Source of the DNA: Terrimicrobium sacchariphilum
GTDB taxonomy: Bacteria; Verrucomicrobiota; Verrucomicrobiia; Chthoniobacterales; Terrimicrobiaceae
Reading direction: 5' to 3'
DNA length: 64,000 bases
Assembly (NCBI RefSeq): GCF_001613545.1
Contig: NZ_BDCO01000002.1
Coordinates: 3,038,001 to 3,102,000, forward strand
The notes beneath the pieces are model-generated. The model did no database searches and was not told where the DNA came from. It saw only the letters and a program-made list of their open reading frames with translations. Positions 35,856 through 45,101 of this stretch are shown here, in pieces. The position numbers were made by a program, and so were the translations under genes. Numbering within the stretch: the stretch's first letter is position 1; each line of letters starts with the position of its first letter.

Positions 35856-37633
35856 GATGGCTGGCCAGACGTCGAGCCGCTGTAGCCTGTGTCCTGGTTG
35901 CCCTGGTCTTCACAGGCTATTCGGCGCGTCTGATCCACCTGCAGGTGGGAATGCACGAGGAGTACTCCGCGATCGCGGCCTCCAAGCATAGCATCCGCAA
36001 CACCATACCCGCGCGCCGGGGACTCATCACCGATCGCAACGGCGAGATCCTCGCCGCCAACATGCCAGCCCAGCGTGTGGTGGCGGATGGTTCCCACATC
36101 AAGGACAAGGCGGCGCAGGTGGCAGAGGTCGCCGCACCGTATCTCGGCATCCCCATAGCGGAACTCACTGAGCGCCTGGCTCAACCGAACAACAAGTACA
36201 ATGTCATCACTCCCAACCTGGAGGAGGACAAGGCCATCGCGCTGAAGAAGGATCTCGATAAGAAAGGTCTGCGCGGCCTCTATTTTTACCCAAACAGCGT
36301 CCGCACATATCCGAATGGTGCCATCCTGAGCCATGTCCTCGGCTTCATGAGCCGCAAAAACCCGAGTGATGAAGTGCTGGTGGGTGTGGACGGCATCGAG
36401 CGGAGCATGGAGTTGCAGTTGCACGGAGAGGACGGCTTCCGCCACATCGAGCATGACCGGGCAGGCCGCGAGCTCGTCGTCTATCGCGGCCAGGAGAAAG
36501 CTCCCCGACATGGCTCCAATGTTGAGCTCACCATCGACATGGCGCTCCAGAGCATCCTCGAAGCCGAGCTCGAAAATGCCTACCGCGAGTTAAAGCCCGA
36601 CACGGCGATCGGCATCATTGCCGATCCCAAGACTGGCGAGATCCTCGCCATGTCCAACCGGCCCACCTTTGACCTGAATAACCTCAATGCGGCGAAGCCC
36701 GATGAGATGAAAAACCGCGCCATCATGGACATGGTGGAGCCTGGGTCCACTTTTAAGATCGTCGTCGCATCGGGTGCTCTGAACGAACACACTGTCACCG
36801 AAAAAACCGAGGTGTACTGCGAGGGCGGGCGATTCCTATACGGAGGACGCATCCTCAAGGATCACCACGGTTATGGCAACATGACGGTCGAGCAGATCCT
36901 GATCAAGTCCTCCAACATCGGATCAGCCAAGATGGCCCTCATGATGGGGGACGACAAATATTACGAATACGTGAGACGGTTCGGCTTTGGCGAACGCACA
37001 GGCGTGGCGCTCCCGGGGGAAATCCCCGGTCTGGTACACCCCCCTGCCCGTTGGGACAAGCTGACAATCACCCGCATGGCAATGGGGCACTCCGTCGCGG
37101 TAACTCCTCTCCAGATCGTGATGGGAATGTCGGTCATCGCCAACGGCGGAAAGCTGATGAAGCCGCAGATCATCCACTCCATCAAGGATGAGGATGGCCA
37201 GGAGGTCTACCGCTTTCAACCGGAAGTGGTGCGCCAGGTCATTCCCGAATCAACGGCGAGATTTGTCGGCAAGGCACTCACAGGAGTCTGCGACGACGGA
37301 GGCACCGCCACACTGGCTCGCGTGAACGGCTTTGACGTGGCCGGCAAGACCGGCACCGCCCAGAAGGTGAATCCCAAGGGCGGCTACATGGAGGGCAAGT
37401 ATGTCGTGTCCTTCGTTGGTTTCATGCCGGCCCAGGACCCGCGCTTCGTCTGCCTTATCATGATCGACAACGCCAAGATCGCCTCGGGCCTGAACTATGG
37501 AGGTCTCGTCGCCGCACCGATCTTTTCCCGGGTCGCAGAAAAGACCGCCCGTTATCTCGATCTCGTCCCGACCGCTCCTTCCATGCTGCCTATCGCACTT
37601 TCCGAACCATCCAGCAGAAAGGTCACGCAATGA
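35852..37633 (+). CDS. ftsI: Peptidoglycan transpeptidase FtsI (PBP3-type)
   Basis: This 593-residue class B penicillin-binding protein cross-links septal peptidoglycan. A single N-terminal anchor helix is followed by the dimerisation domain (RRGLITDRNGEILAAN, near residue 53) and the transpeptidase domain. The catalytic motifs are PGSTFKIV (SxxK) near residue 298, SSN near 351 and GKTGTAQK (KTG) near 501. The GTG start at 35852 overlaps the ftsL stop. The order ftsL-ftsI-murE is the standard dcw order. Confidence 0.95.
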   Translation: MRWLARRRAAVACVLVALVFTGYSARLIHLQVGMHEEYSAIAASKHSIRNTIPARRGLITDRNGEILAANMPAQRVVADGSHIKDKAAQVAEVAAPYLGIPIAELTERLAQPNNKYNVITPNLEEDKAIALKKDLDKKGLRGLYFYPNSVRTYPNGAILSHVLGFMSRKNPSDEVLVGVDGIERSMELQLHGEDGFRHIEHDRAGRELVVYRGQEKAPRHGSNVELTIDMALQSILEAELENAYRELKPDTAIGIIADPKTGEILAMSNRPTFDLNNLNAAKPDEMKNRAIMDMVEPGSTFKIVVASGALNEHTVTEKTEVYCEGGRFLYGGRILKDHHGYGNMTVEQILIKSSNIGSAKMALMMGDDKYYEYVRRFGFGERTGVALPGEIPGLVHPPARWDKLTITRMAMGHSVAVTPLQIVMGMSVIANGGKLMKPQIIHSIKDEDGQEVYRFQPEVVRQVIPESTARFVGKALTGVCDDGGTATLARVNGFDVAGKTGTAQKVNPKGGYMEGKYVVSFVGFMPAQDPRFVCLIMIDNAKIASGLNYGGLVAAPIFSRVAEKTARYLDLVPTAPSMLPIALSEPSSRKVTQ

Positions 37634-39120
37634 GCATGCCCTTATCGCAGCTACTCTCAGCCGCAGGGCTTCCCCATGCGGTGGCGAGTCCGAATCTGTC
37701 TATCGAATCCCTTTGCTACGATTCCCGCAAGGTGAAGCCTGGCGCCCTGTTCTTTGCCCTGAAAGGGGCGAAGGCCGATGGAGGCGCCTTTGTCGCGCAG
37801 GCTGCCGAATTGGGGGCGGTTGCTATCGTCTCCGACGCTGCCTCGTCAGCCTGCGCGCTTCCCTTTATCGTAGTGCCCGATCCGCGAGCGACCATGGCCG
37901 ACCTCGCAGCGGCATTCTACGGGCGTCCATCGGATTTCCTCAAGACCATGGGCGTGACCGGCACGAACGGCAAGACGACCACGGCCTTTCTGGTAAAGCA
38001 TCTGCTCGATGCGGACCAGCGCCGGTGCGGCCTGCTCGGCACGATCAAGTATTCTGTCGGCGACTTGGAAATTGACGCCCCGCGCACCACGCCGGAGTCC
38101 ATCGACCTGCAGGAACTCCTCGCCCGCATGGTCAACTCGGGCAGCAAGGCGGTGGCGATGGAGGTCTCCAGCCACGCGCTGGTGCAACATCGCGTACGGG
38201 GCATCGAGTTTGACACGGCTGTCTTCACAAATCTCACGCAGGATCACCTGGACTACCACAAGACGATGGAGAAGTACTTCGACGCGAAGGCGCTTCTCTT
38301 CGACGGCCTCGCCAAGCAGACGAAAAAGCGCGGCAAGGCGGTGATCAATGGCGACGAACGCTACGGTCGCATGCTGGCCGAGCGCACGGCCAAGAAGGGC
38401 GTGCAGGTCATCACCTATGGCCAGGGCGTCGGCATGGACTTCCGCGCGACGGATGTGCGTTTTGATGCGACAGGCAGCTCGTTTCACCTCGAGGCGAAGG
38501 GCAGGAAATACCTCGTCCGCCTCCCGCTGATCGGCGCCTTCAACATTTACAATGCGCTGGCTGCCCTCGCCGCAGCCTCGTCGATGGGCATGGAACTACG
38601 CGCCGCCGTGGCCGCCATCGCCAAGGCCCCGCAGGTGCCAGGACGTCTCGAGCGCGTGCCGGTGAAACGGAGCTTCCAGGTCTTCGTCGACTATGCGCAT
38701 ACCGATGACGCACTGCGCAATGTCCTGCGGACGTTGCGCAACCTGAAGCCAGAGCGCCTCATCACGGTCTTTGGCTGCGGCGGAGACCGGGATCGCGCCA
38801 AGCGTCCGCTCATGGCGGCAGCGGCCGAGGAGTTCTCCGACTGGACGATTCTCACTTCCGACAACCCGCGCACCGAAGACCCGGAGCGCATCCTCGCCGA
38901 TGTGGCAAAGGGATTCCGCGGCCAACGGCATGAGCAGGCTCTCGATCGAGCCGAGGCAATACAAAAAGCCGTCGCTCTCGCAGCCCCCGGAGACATCGTG
39001 CTCATCGCGGGCAAGGGTCACGAAACCTACCAGGAATTCGCGGACCGCAAGGTTCCCTTTGATGACGTGGCAGTCGCTGCCCGTGCGGTCGAAGCAAAGC
39101 GTGTGGAGGTAGAGGAATAA
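37630..39120 (+). CDS. murE: UDP-MurNAc-tripeptide synthetase MurE (meso-DAP type)
   Basis: This 496-residue cytoplasmic ligase adds the third stem residue to UDP-MurNAc-Ala-Glu. The ATP loop GVTGTNGKTTTAF lies near residue 112, EVSSHAL and the QDHLDYH segment follow, and SDNPRTEDP near 417 carries the DNPR motif that selects meso-diaminopimelate. The cell wall is therefore probably the mDAP type. It overlaps ftsI by 4 bases. A second ATG at 37636 is possible but changes only two residues. Confidence 0.96.
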   Translation: MSMPLSQLLSAAGLPHAVASPNLSIESLCYDSRKVKPGALFFALKGAKADGGAFVAQAAELGAVAIVSDAASSACALPFIVVPDPRATMADLAAAFYGRPSDFLKTMGVTGTNGKTTTAFLVKHLLDADQRRCGLLGTIKYSVGDLEIDAPRTTPESIDLQELLARMVNSGSKAVAMEVSSHALVQHRVRGIEFDTAVFTNLTQDHLDYHKTMEKYFDAKALLFDGLAKQTKKRGKAVINGDERYGRMLAERTAKKGVQVITYGQGVGMDFRATDVRFDATGSSFHLEAKGRKYLVRLPLIGAFNIYNALAALAAASSMGMELRAAVAAIAKAPQVPGRLERVPVKRSFQVFVDYAHTDDALRNVLRTLRNLKPERLITVFGCGGDRDRAKRPLMAAAAEEFSDWTILTSDNPRTEDPERILADVAKGFRGQRHEQALDRAEAIQKAVALAAPGDIVLIAGKGHETYQEFADRKVPFDDVAVAARAVEAKRVEVEE

Positions 39121-39123
39121 TCT

Positions 39124-40488
39124 ATGGATTGGCTCTCTCTTTCGGAAGTCGCCGACATGACTGCGGGTACGCTGACAGGCAGCGGCTCGCAGACGGTCCG
39201 GCGTATTTCGAAAGATACCCGCACCCTCGTACCGGGCGACCTGTACCTGGCGCTCCGTGGGGAAGCCCACGACGGCAACCTGTATGCACGCACGGCGATC
39301 GAGAAGGGTGCGGCAGCAGCCATCCTTGACCGGCCCGACGCGGCGGGCGACCTGCCACAGGATTTCCCCGTCATCGTCGTGCCCGATTCACTCACAGCCC
39401 TGCATCGCATGGCCAGTGCGTGGCGTGATCGGCTCGCCATCAAGGTGGCGTGCATCACCGGCAGCAGCGGAAAGACGAGCACGAAGGAATTTACCGCTGC
39501 CGTCCTCTCCGTGCGCTACCGAGTCACGAAGACCGAAGGGAACTTGAACAATCACATCGGCCTGCCGCTTTCCATCCTCGCCGCCTCATCCGCAGACGAT
39601 GCGGCTGTGTGGGAACTGGGTATGAACCACGCGGGAGAAATCGCCCCCCTCGCCGACCTCGCCCGTCCCGATCTCGGCATCATCACCAACATCGGCGTGG
39701 CCCATATTGAGTACCTCGGCTCCCGTGAAGGCATCGCCGCCGAGAAGAGCGAACTACTCGCCGCGCTCGGCTCGAATGGCTCCGCCGTACTACCAAACGA
39801 GGACGACTTTGCCGACTACCTGTCCACTCGCACCAAGGCTCGCGTGATCCGTGCGGGGCTGGAGGGCGGCCAGGTAATGGCGACGAATATTTCCATGGAT
39901 GTGGATGGGTGCCGATTCACGATCTGCGCCGATGGGGAGTTCCTTCCCGCGTACCTGCCCGCGCCTGGTGTGCACATGGTCAAAAATGCGCTACTGGCGG
40001 CTGCGACCGGGCTGGAATTTGGCCTTTCCCTCGAAGAATGCGTCGAGGGTCTCTCCACCGCTCGCCTTACCGGCGGCCGCCTTACGCGCAAAACGATTCG
40101 CGAGGTCACCATTCTTGACGACACGTACAACGCAAATCCCGACTCAATGAAGGCCGCGCTAGCCACACTGGCAGCGCTGCCCGGCAGGGGCAAACGGGTC
40201 GCAGTGCTCGGTCGCATGGGCGAACTTGGAGAACATGCCGAAGAAGGTTATCGAACAGTTGGCACAACGGCGGCAAATACAGTACAAACTCTGATCGCAG
40301 TCGGCCCGGAGACTGCTCCCTTGAAAGAGGCCGCCCGCAGAGGTGGCATGAGCGATTTGCACACCGTTGATTCCCCCGAGGAAGCAGCGGCCCTCCTGAA
40401 GCAAATCCTCGGTCCGGGCGATATCGTTCTAGTGAAAGGCAGTCGGGCTGCCCGCATGGAGCGTGTCATCCAATCCTTTGAAATCTAA
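39124..40488 (+). CDS. murF: UDP-MurNAc-tripeptide--D-Ala-D-Ala ligase MurF
   Basis: This 454-residue ligase joins D-Ala-D-Ala to the tripeptide and ends the cytoplasmic stem synthesis. The ATP loop ITGSSGKTSTKEF lies near residue 112, the NLNNHIGLPLS and ELGMNHAGEI segments follow, and DDTYNANPDSM near 336 is the typical C-terminal family mark. It starts 3 bases after murE and its last base is shared with the start codon of mraY (TAATG). Confidence 0.96.
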   Translation: MDWLSLSEVADMTAGTLTGSGSQTVRRISKDTRTLVPGDLYLALRGEAHDGNLYARTAIEKGAAAAILDRPDAAGDLPQDFPVIVVPDSLTALHRMASAWRDRLAIKVACITGSSGKTSTKEFTAAVLSVRYRVTKTEGNLNNHIGLPLSILAASSADDAAVWELGMNHAGEIAPLADLARPDLGIITNIGVAHIEYLGSREGIAAEKSELLAALGSNGSAVLPNEDDFADYLSTRTKARVIRAGLEGGQVMATNISMDVDGCRFTICADGEFLPAYLPAPGVHMVKNALLAAATGLEFGLSLEECVEGLSTARLTGGRLTRKTIREVTILDDTYNANPDSMKAALATLAALPGRGKRVAVLGRMGELGEHAEEGYRTVGTTAANTVQTLIAVGPETAPLKEAARRGGMSDLHTVDSPEEAAALLKQILGPGDIVLVKGSRAARMERVIQSFEI

Positions 40489-41624
40489 TGCTTTCCTATC
40501 TCGCCAACCTCAGTGAATGGGCTCTGAAGAGCGGTCACGACAGTGATCTCTTCAAGGCCATGAACGTGTTTTCCTACATCACGTTCCGCGCCATCTGCGC
40601 CGCTGCGACCGCGTTTCTCATCTCGATCATTTGCGGCAGCTGGGTCATCCGCAAATTGATCTCGCTGAAATTTGGCCAGCCCGTGCGCAGCAAGGAAGAG
40701 GTGCACAAGCTGTACGAACTGCACGGCGCCAAGAAGGGCACGCCGACGATGGGCGGCCTGCTCATCATCGGCTCGATCGTCATCTCGGTGGCACTCTGGG
40801 CCAAGCCCGAGAATCCCTACGTGTGGATCGTGATGTTCAGCACTCTATTCCTCGGCGCGATCGGATTTTACGACGATTGGTTGAAGGTCACGAAGAAGAG
40901 CTCCGCGGGCATCAGCAGCCGGCAGAAGTTTCTGCTCCAGTGTATCCTCGCTGCGGCCTTTGCAGCGTTCTTCCTCTTCTCGCCCGACCCGAAGGTGCGC
41001 GAGATGGCGACGAAGCTCTATATCCCCTTCATGAAGGATCCGCTGATCTTCAGCATCCCGATCCTCATCCCGATTTTCTACCTACTCGTGATCGTGGGCA
41101 CGTCCAATGCAGTGAACCTCACCGACGGACTCGACGGACTCGCCACAGGCTGCACGGCAACAGTGGCCTCGGCCTATGCGCTGCTGGCTTATCTCGCAGG
41201 CAATGTGAAGGCGGCGGAGTATCTGCAGATTCCCTTTGTCACCTACTCGGGCGAGCTGACGATCGTATGCGCAGCCCTGCTCGGCGCATGCCTCGGCTTT
41301 CTCTGGTGGAACGCGCATCCCGCCAAGGTATTCATGGGCGATACGGGTTCCCTGGCCATCGGCGGCATGCTCGGCGCGGTGGCGATCTGCGCCAAGCAGG
41401 AGCTCCTGCTCGTGATCGTGGGCGGTGTGTTTGTGATCGAGGCGATGTCGGTCATCCTGCAGGTCGCGAGCTTCAAACTCACCGGCAAGCGCATCATCAA
41501 GATGTCGCCGCTGCACCATCATTTTGAACTCAGCGGCTGGAAGGAAAACACGGTGATCGTGCGCTTCTGGATCATGTCTGTGATCTGCGCCCTGCTCGGC
41601 CTGGCAACCTTGAAACTCCGATGA
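40488..41624 (+). CDS. mraY: Phospho-MurNAc-pentapeptide transferase MraY
   Basis: This 378-residue inner-membrane enzyme with about ten helices makes lipid I. Characteristic segments are KKGTPTMGGLLI near residue 82, GFYDDWLKV near 125, NLTDGLDGLA near 210, MGDTGSLAIGG near 285 and SPLHHHFELSGW near 343, which hold the Asp and His residues around the magnesium site. It uses the common TAATG junction with murF and overlaps murD by 4 bases. Confidence 0.97.
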   Translation: MLSYLANLSEWALKSGHDSDLFKAMNVFSYITFRAICAAATAFLISIICGSWVIRKLISLKFGQPVRSKEEVHKLYELHGAKKGTPTMGGLLIIGSIVISVALWAKPENPYVWIVMFSTLFLGAIGFYDDWLKVTKKSSAGISSRQKFLLQCILAAAFAAFFLFSPDPKVREMATKLYIPFMKDPLIFSIPILIPIFYLLVIVGTSNAVNLTDGLDGLATGCTATVASAYALLAYLAGNVKAAEYLQIPFVTYSGELTIVCAALLGACLGFLWWNAHPAKVFMGDTGSLAIGGMLGAVAICAKQELLLVIVGGVFVIEAMSVILQVASFKLTGKRIIKMSPLHHHFELSGWKENTVIVRFWIMSVICALLGLATLKLR

Positions 41625-42937
41625 TTTACTCTGGCAAAACCGCAGTCGTGCTCGGGCTCGGCCACAGTGGCGAGGCCGCCGCGCTCCTCCTCAGCGAGGA
41701 AGGCGCGACCGTGACCGTGTGCGAGAGCAAGGAGACGCCGAGTCTGCGTGAACGCGCGGCAAAGCTCGAGGCGCAAGGAATCAAGGTGCTCTTCGGCACA
41801 GCGGCAGATACGGACGCGACGGATTATGACGTCTGCATCCTCAGCCCCGGCATCGATCCTGTCGTGCCACTGGTGCAGAACGTGATCGCCAAGCGAATCC
41901 CGATCATCGGCGAGCTTGAGCTGGCCTACGAGGAATGCATCTGCCCGGTCATCGCCATCACCGGCACAAACGGCAAGACGACGACGACCGAACTGACCAC
42001 CGAGATGCTGAAAGGTTGCGGCCTGCGCACGATGTCGAGCGGCAACATCGGTCTGCCCTTTGCCACCGCGGTCAAGCGCAGCCACGAGCTCGACGTGATG
42101 GTCCTGGAGGTGAGTTCGTTCCAGTTGGAAACGATCAAGGCCTTCCGCCCGCAGGTGTCCGCGTGGCTCAACCTGAGTCCGAACCACCTCGACCGCTATC
42201 CCGGCATGGCCGAGTATCGCGACGCGAAGCTGCGCATCTTTGAAAACCAGACGGCGGAGGATTTCGCCGTGGTCAATGCACGCGATGAACTCCCGGAGAT
42301 CGCCGCGAAAAAGCTGACCTTCAGCGCGTATACGGATGATGCGGACCTCACCCTGCGCGACTCGGTGATTTATTTCCGCGGCGAGCCCGTGCTCGACCAG
42401 CGCAACACGAAGCTGCCCGGCATTCACAACGCGGAGAACCTCATGGCCGCTCTGGGGATGGGGTATGCTTTCGGCCTCGATTTTGACAAGATGGCGGCGG
42501 CGGTGACCGAGTACACGGCTCCGGCGCATCGCTGCGAGTTTGTGCGCACGCTGAACGGCGTGCGGTTCGTAAACGATTCCAAGGCAACCAACCTCGACTC
42601 CGTCGAGAAAGCGATCCTCTCGCAGGAGGGTTCGCTCGTGTTGATCGCGGGAGGCAAGGACAAGGGCTTTGAGTTTGATCCCATCGCCCCCCTCATCCGG
42701 GAACGGGTGAACGCGGCGGTGCTCATCGGCGAGATGAAGGAACGCATCGCAAAATCCTGGTCCGGCGTGCCGGTGCAACTGGCCGACACACTCGAGGAAG
42801 CCGTCGAGAAGGCGCGCGCGGTCGCGCAACCCGGCGACACTGTCCTGTTTTCCCCCGGGACCTCGTCCTACGACATGTTCCGCAACTACGGCGAACGCGG
42901 CAATCGCTTCAAGGAAGCCGTCAACGCCCTGAATTAA
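41621..42937 (+). CDS. murD: UDP-MurNAc-L-alanine--D-glutamate ligase MurD
   Basis: This 438-residue cytoplasmic ligase adds D-Glu to UDP-MurNAc-L-Ala. A Rossmann start (AVVLGLGHSGEAAALLL) binds the UDP end; ITGTNGKTTTTEL near residue 110 is the ATP loop, LEVSSFQLE follows, and LNLSPNHLDRY and NDSKATNLDS are the later conserved segments. It overlaps mraY by 4 bases and is followed after 37 bases by the LysM gene. Confidence 0.96.
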   Translation: MIYSGKTAVVLGLGHSGEAAALLLSEEGATVTVCESKETPSLRERAAKLEAQGIKVLFGTAADTDATDYDVCILSPGIDPVVPLVQNVIAKRIPIIGELELAYEECICPVIAITGTNGKTTTTELTTEMLKGCGLRTMSSGNIGLPFATAVKRSHELDVMVLEVSSFQLETIKAFRPQVSAWLNLSPNHLDRYPGMAEYRDAKLRIFENQTAEDFAVVNARDELPEIAAKKLTFSAYTDDADLTLRDSVIYFRGEPVLDQRNTKLPGIHNAENLMAALGMGYAFGLDFDKMAAAVTEYTAPAHRCEFVRTLNGVRFVNDSKATNLDSVEKAILSQEGSLVLIAGGKDKGFEFDPIAPLIRERVNAAVLIGEMKERIAKSWSGVPVQLADTLEEAVEKARAVAQPGDTVLFSPGTSSYDMFRNYGERGNRFKEAVNALN

Positions 42938-42974
42938 AAAGAATCACGAACCCTAACGGATAAGCAACGAAGCC

Positions 42975-43892
42975 ATGAAAATGAAAAAAGTCGTGAGAAT
43001 GCCATTGCGCCGAGCACCTCAGCGCCCCCGCCCGCAGGCCGCCCAGCCGATGCGCGCACGGACGGCGACGGTCGACGAAGCGTACGATGACGAGGAGGAG
43101 GATTACGGAGGCGAGGCCGAGCCGAACATGAAGTTCTCGCATGCCGTGGTCGTAGTGCTCGCGCTGCACCTTATCGCGGTGGGCGGTATCTTTGCCTTCA
43201 ACTCCATCAAGGCCAAGCAGACGGCGGACTCCAAGACCGGCAAGGCCGCTGCGGTCTCCTCAGCGTCCAGTACCGCAGCAAGTGAAAACGAGCCGGAGGT
43301 CGCTCCTGCCGACGTGCCAGCCCAGGCAGCCAGTGCTCCGGTGAAACCGCAGAACCTCGACAGTTGGATCGGGCGCTCGCACACCGTGCAGGCAGGCGAG
43401 ACGCTCTCGCGTATTGCGGCTCAGTACAAGGTGACTGTCAGCGCCATCGAAAAAGCCAATGAGATCACAAGCTACTCGACTCTTGTAGTGGGCCAGGTGC
43501 TGAAGATTCCTCCTACTGGCGCTCCCGAGACGAAGCAAACTGCACCCGCCTCGACCGCGAAGCATGAAGCCGCCCCGGTCAAAGCTCCGGCGGCCACGGG
43601 TACGATCAGTTCTGCCACACGACCGACAACAACGGCTACGACCGCAGCCATCACGACAGCCGAAACAAGCAAGCCCGCTCCGGCGACCAAAGCCGAGGCG
43701 GAAACCGACACGCCAGGCGCACATGGCACGGCGTCGGGCGATGTGTACACCGTGGCCAAAGGGGACAACCCGTACTCCATCGCAAAGAAACTCCATGTGA
43801 GCTATAGCGACCTGCTTTCCGTCAACGAAATCAAGGACCCGACAAAAATCCAGATCGGCCAGAGACTGAAGATTCCCGCCAAGAAGAACTAA
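42975..43892 (+). CDS. Membrane-anchored protein with two LysM domains, inside the dcw cluster
   Basis: This 305-residue protein has a basic then acidic cytoplasmic start, one helix (HAVVVVLALHLIAVGGIFAF, about residues 56-75), and a long Ala/Pro/Thr-rich external linker carrying two LysM domains. LysM1 is SHTVQAGETLSRIAAQYKV (about 135-178) and LysM2 is VYTVAKGDNPYSIAKKLHV (about 257-302). LysM binds glycan chains of peptidoglycan. It has no catalytic domain, so it probably acts as a glycan-binding part of the divisome or a scaffold. It lies between murD and ftsW, where no such gene is found in the classical cluster. Confidence 0.85.
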   Translation: MKMKKVVRMPLRRAPQRPRPQAAQPMRARTATVDEAYDDEEEDYGGEAEPNMKFSHAVVVVLALHLIAVGGIFAFNSIKAKQTADSKTGKAAAVSSASSTAASENEPEVAPADVPAQAASAPVKPQNLDSWIGRSHTVQAGETLSRIAAQYKVTVSAIEKANEITSYSTLVVGQVLKIPPTGAPETKQTAPASTAKHEAAPVKAPAATGTISSATRPTTTATTAAITTAETSKPAPATKAEAETDTPGAHGTASGDVYTVAKGDNPYSIAKKLHVSYSDLLSVNEIKDPTKIQIGQRLKIPAKKN

Positions 43893-43958
43893 ACACCCCG
43901 TCCGCCGATACATAACGCCCCAGGCCGGCCAGCCCGGCCTGTAGCCGTTTCCCGGATC

Positions 43959-45101
43959 ATGCAGAAAAACGCCATCACCGTACTCCTGTTTACTGTGGCA
44001 GCTTTGACAGCCCTGGGCTTTGTCATGCTCTTCAGTACGAGCGCGTTTGCGCAGGAGAGCCATGGCGACATTTATTTCTTCGTGAAGAGGCAGGGATTCT
44101 GGCTCGCCATCTCGGTGGCAGCGGCGCTGGTGGGAGCCACGATCGACTATCATTGGTGGCGCAAGCTGTGGCCGGTTTTTTTCGGGGCGTCTTTCATCCT
44201 GCTCCTGTTCTGCTTCGTACCGGGCATCGGCATGAAGATCAACGGTTCCTACCGCTGGCTTAACCTCGGCGTTGCGACCTTCCAACCCAGCGAACTGGCC
44301 AAGCTCGCGGCCATCTTTTTCACCGCGTGGTGGTTTGAGAAATACGAGGCCAATGCCGGGGAGTTTCTCAAGGGAATCGTATTTCCGTTTGCGGTCGTTG
44401 CGATCCTCCTGGCTCCCATCGCCAGACAGACCGATCTCGGCTACACTGCGCTGATCGGGGCCACGACGCTCGCGATCATGTTCATCGCCGGCATTCGCCT
44501 GCGTTGGGTGATTCCCGCCGCCATCATCGGCGTAGTGGGCATCATTTACGTGGCCACGCACATCGACGAACGCCAGAATCGGCTCATGGCGTTTCTAGAA
44601 CCCGAGAAACACCAGGCGGGGTCCGGTTACCAAGGTTACCAGGCGCTGATCGCCTTTGGCTCCGGCGGCACGGAGGGATTGGGCCTCGGCGAGGGGCGGC
44701 AGAAAATGTCGTACCTGCCCTACGCGCACACGGACTTTATTTTCCCCATGATCGGCGAGGAGCTCGGGCTGAAATTCACCCTCCTCACCGTCTTTGGTTA
44801 CCTGCTGATGTGCCTTTGCGGCGTGATGGTGGCCATGAATGCGCGCGACCGGTTCGGGATGTTGCTAGGCTTTGGCTGCATCATGATCGTCGTTTTACAA
44901 TCCATCGTGAACATTGGGGTGACCACATCCCTGCTGCCCAACAAGGGCATGCCGCTGCCATTCATCAGTTTTGGTGGTTCGAATCTGGCAATCTGCTACT
45001 TCATGATGGGTATCCTGGTGAACATCCACCGCCACGGAAATCCGCTGGTATCGGTGTCTTCGCCCATCCTCAATCACGTAAGAAACTACTGCCGCCTGTG
45101 A
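43959..45101 (+). CDS. ftsW: Lipid II polymerase FtsW (SEDS family)
   Basis: This 380-residue protein with about ten membrane helices is the septal SEDS glycosyltransferase, which polymerises lipid II together with FtsI. Family marks include INGSYRWLNLGVATFQPSE near residue 91, the YLPYAHTDFIF segment near 252, and LPNKGMPLPFISFGGSN near 326-342. The gene is 66 bases after the LysM gene and its stop overlaps the GTG start of murG. Confidence 0.95.
   Translation: MQKNAITVLLFTVAALTALGFVMLFSTSAFAQESHGDIYFFVKRQGFWLAISVAAALVGATIDYHWWRKLWPVFFGASFILLLFCFVPGIGMKINGSYRWLNLGVATFQPSELAKLAAIFFTAWWFEKYEANAGEFLKGIVFPFAVVAILLAPIARQTDLGYTALIGATTLAIMFIAGIRLRWVIPAAIIGVVGIIYVATHIDERQNRLMAFLEPEKHQAGSGYQGYQALIAFGSGGTEGLGLGEGRQKMSYLPYAHTDFIFPMIGEELGLKFTLLTVFGYLLMCLCGVMVAMNARDRFGMLLGFGCIMIVVLQSIVNIGVTTSLLPNKGMPLPFISFGGSNLAICYFMMGILVNIHRHGNPLVSVSSPILNHVRNYCRL

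Noticed and set aside
44504..45097. Upstream extension of the murG frame by 198 codons
   Set aside because: It overlaps ftsW in another phase and has Arg/His-rich noise composition; the MurG family start is at GTG 45098.
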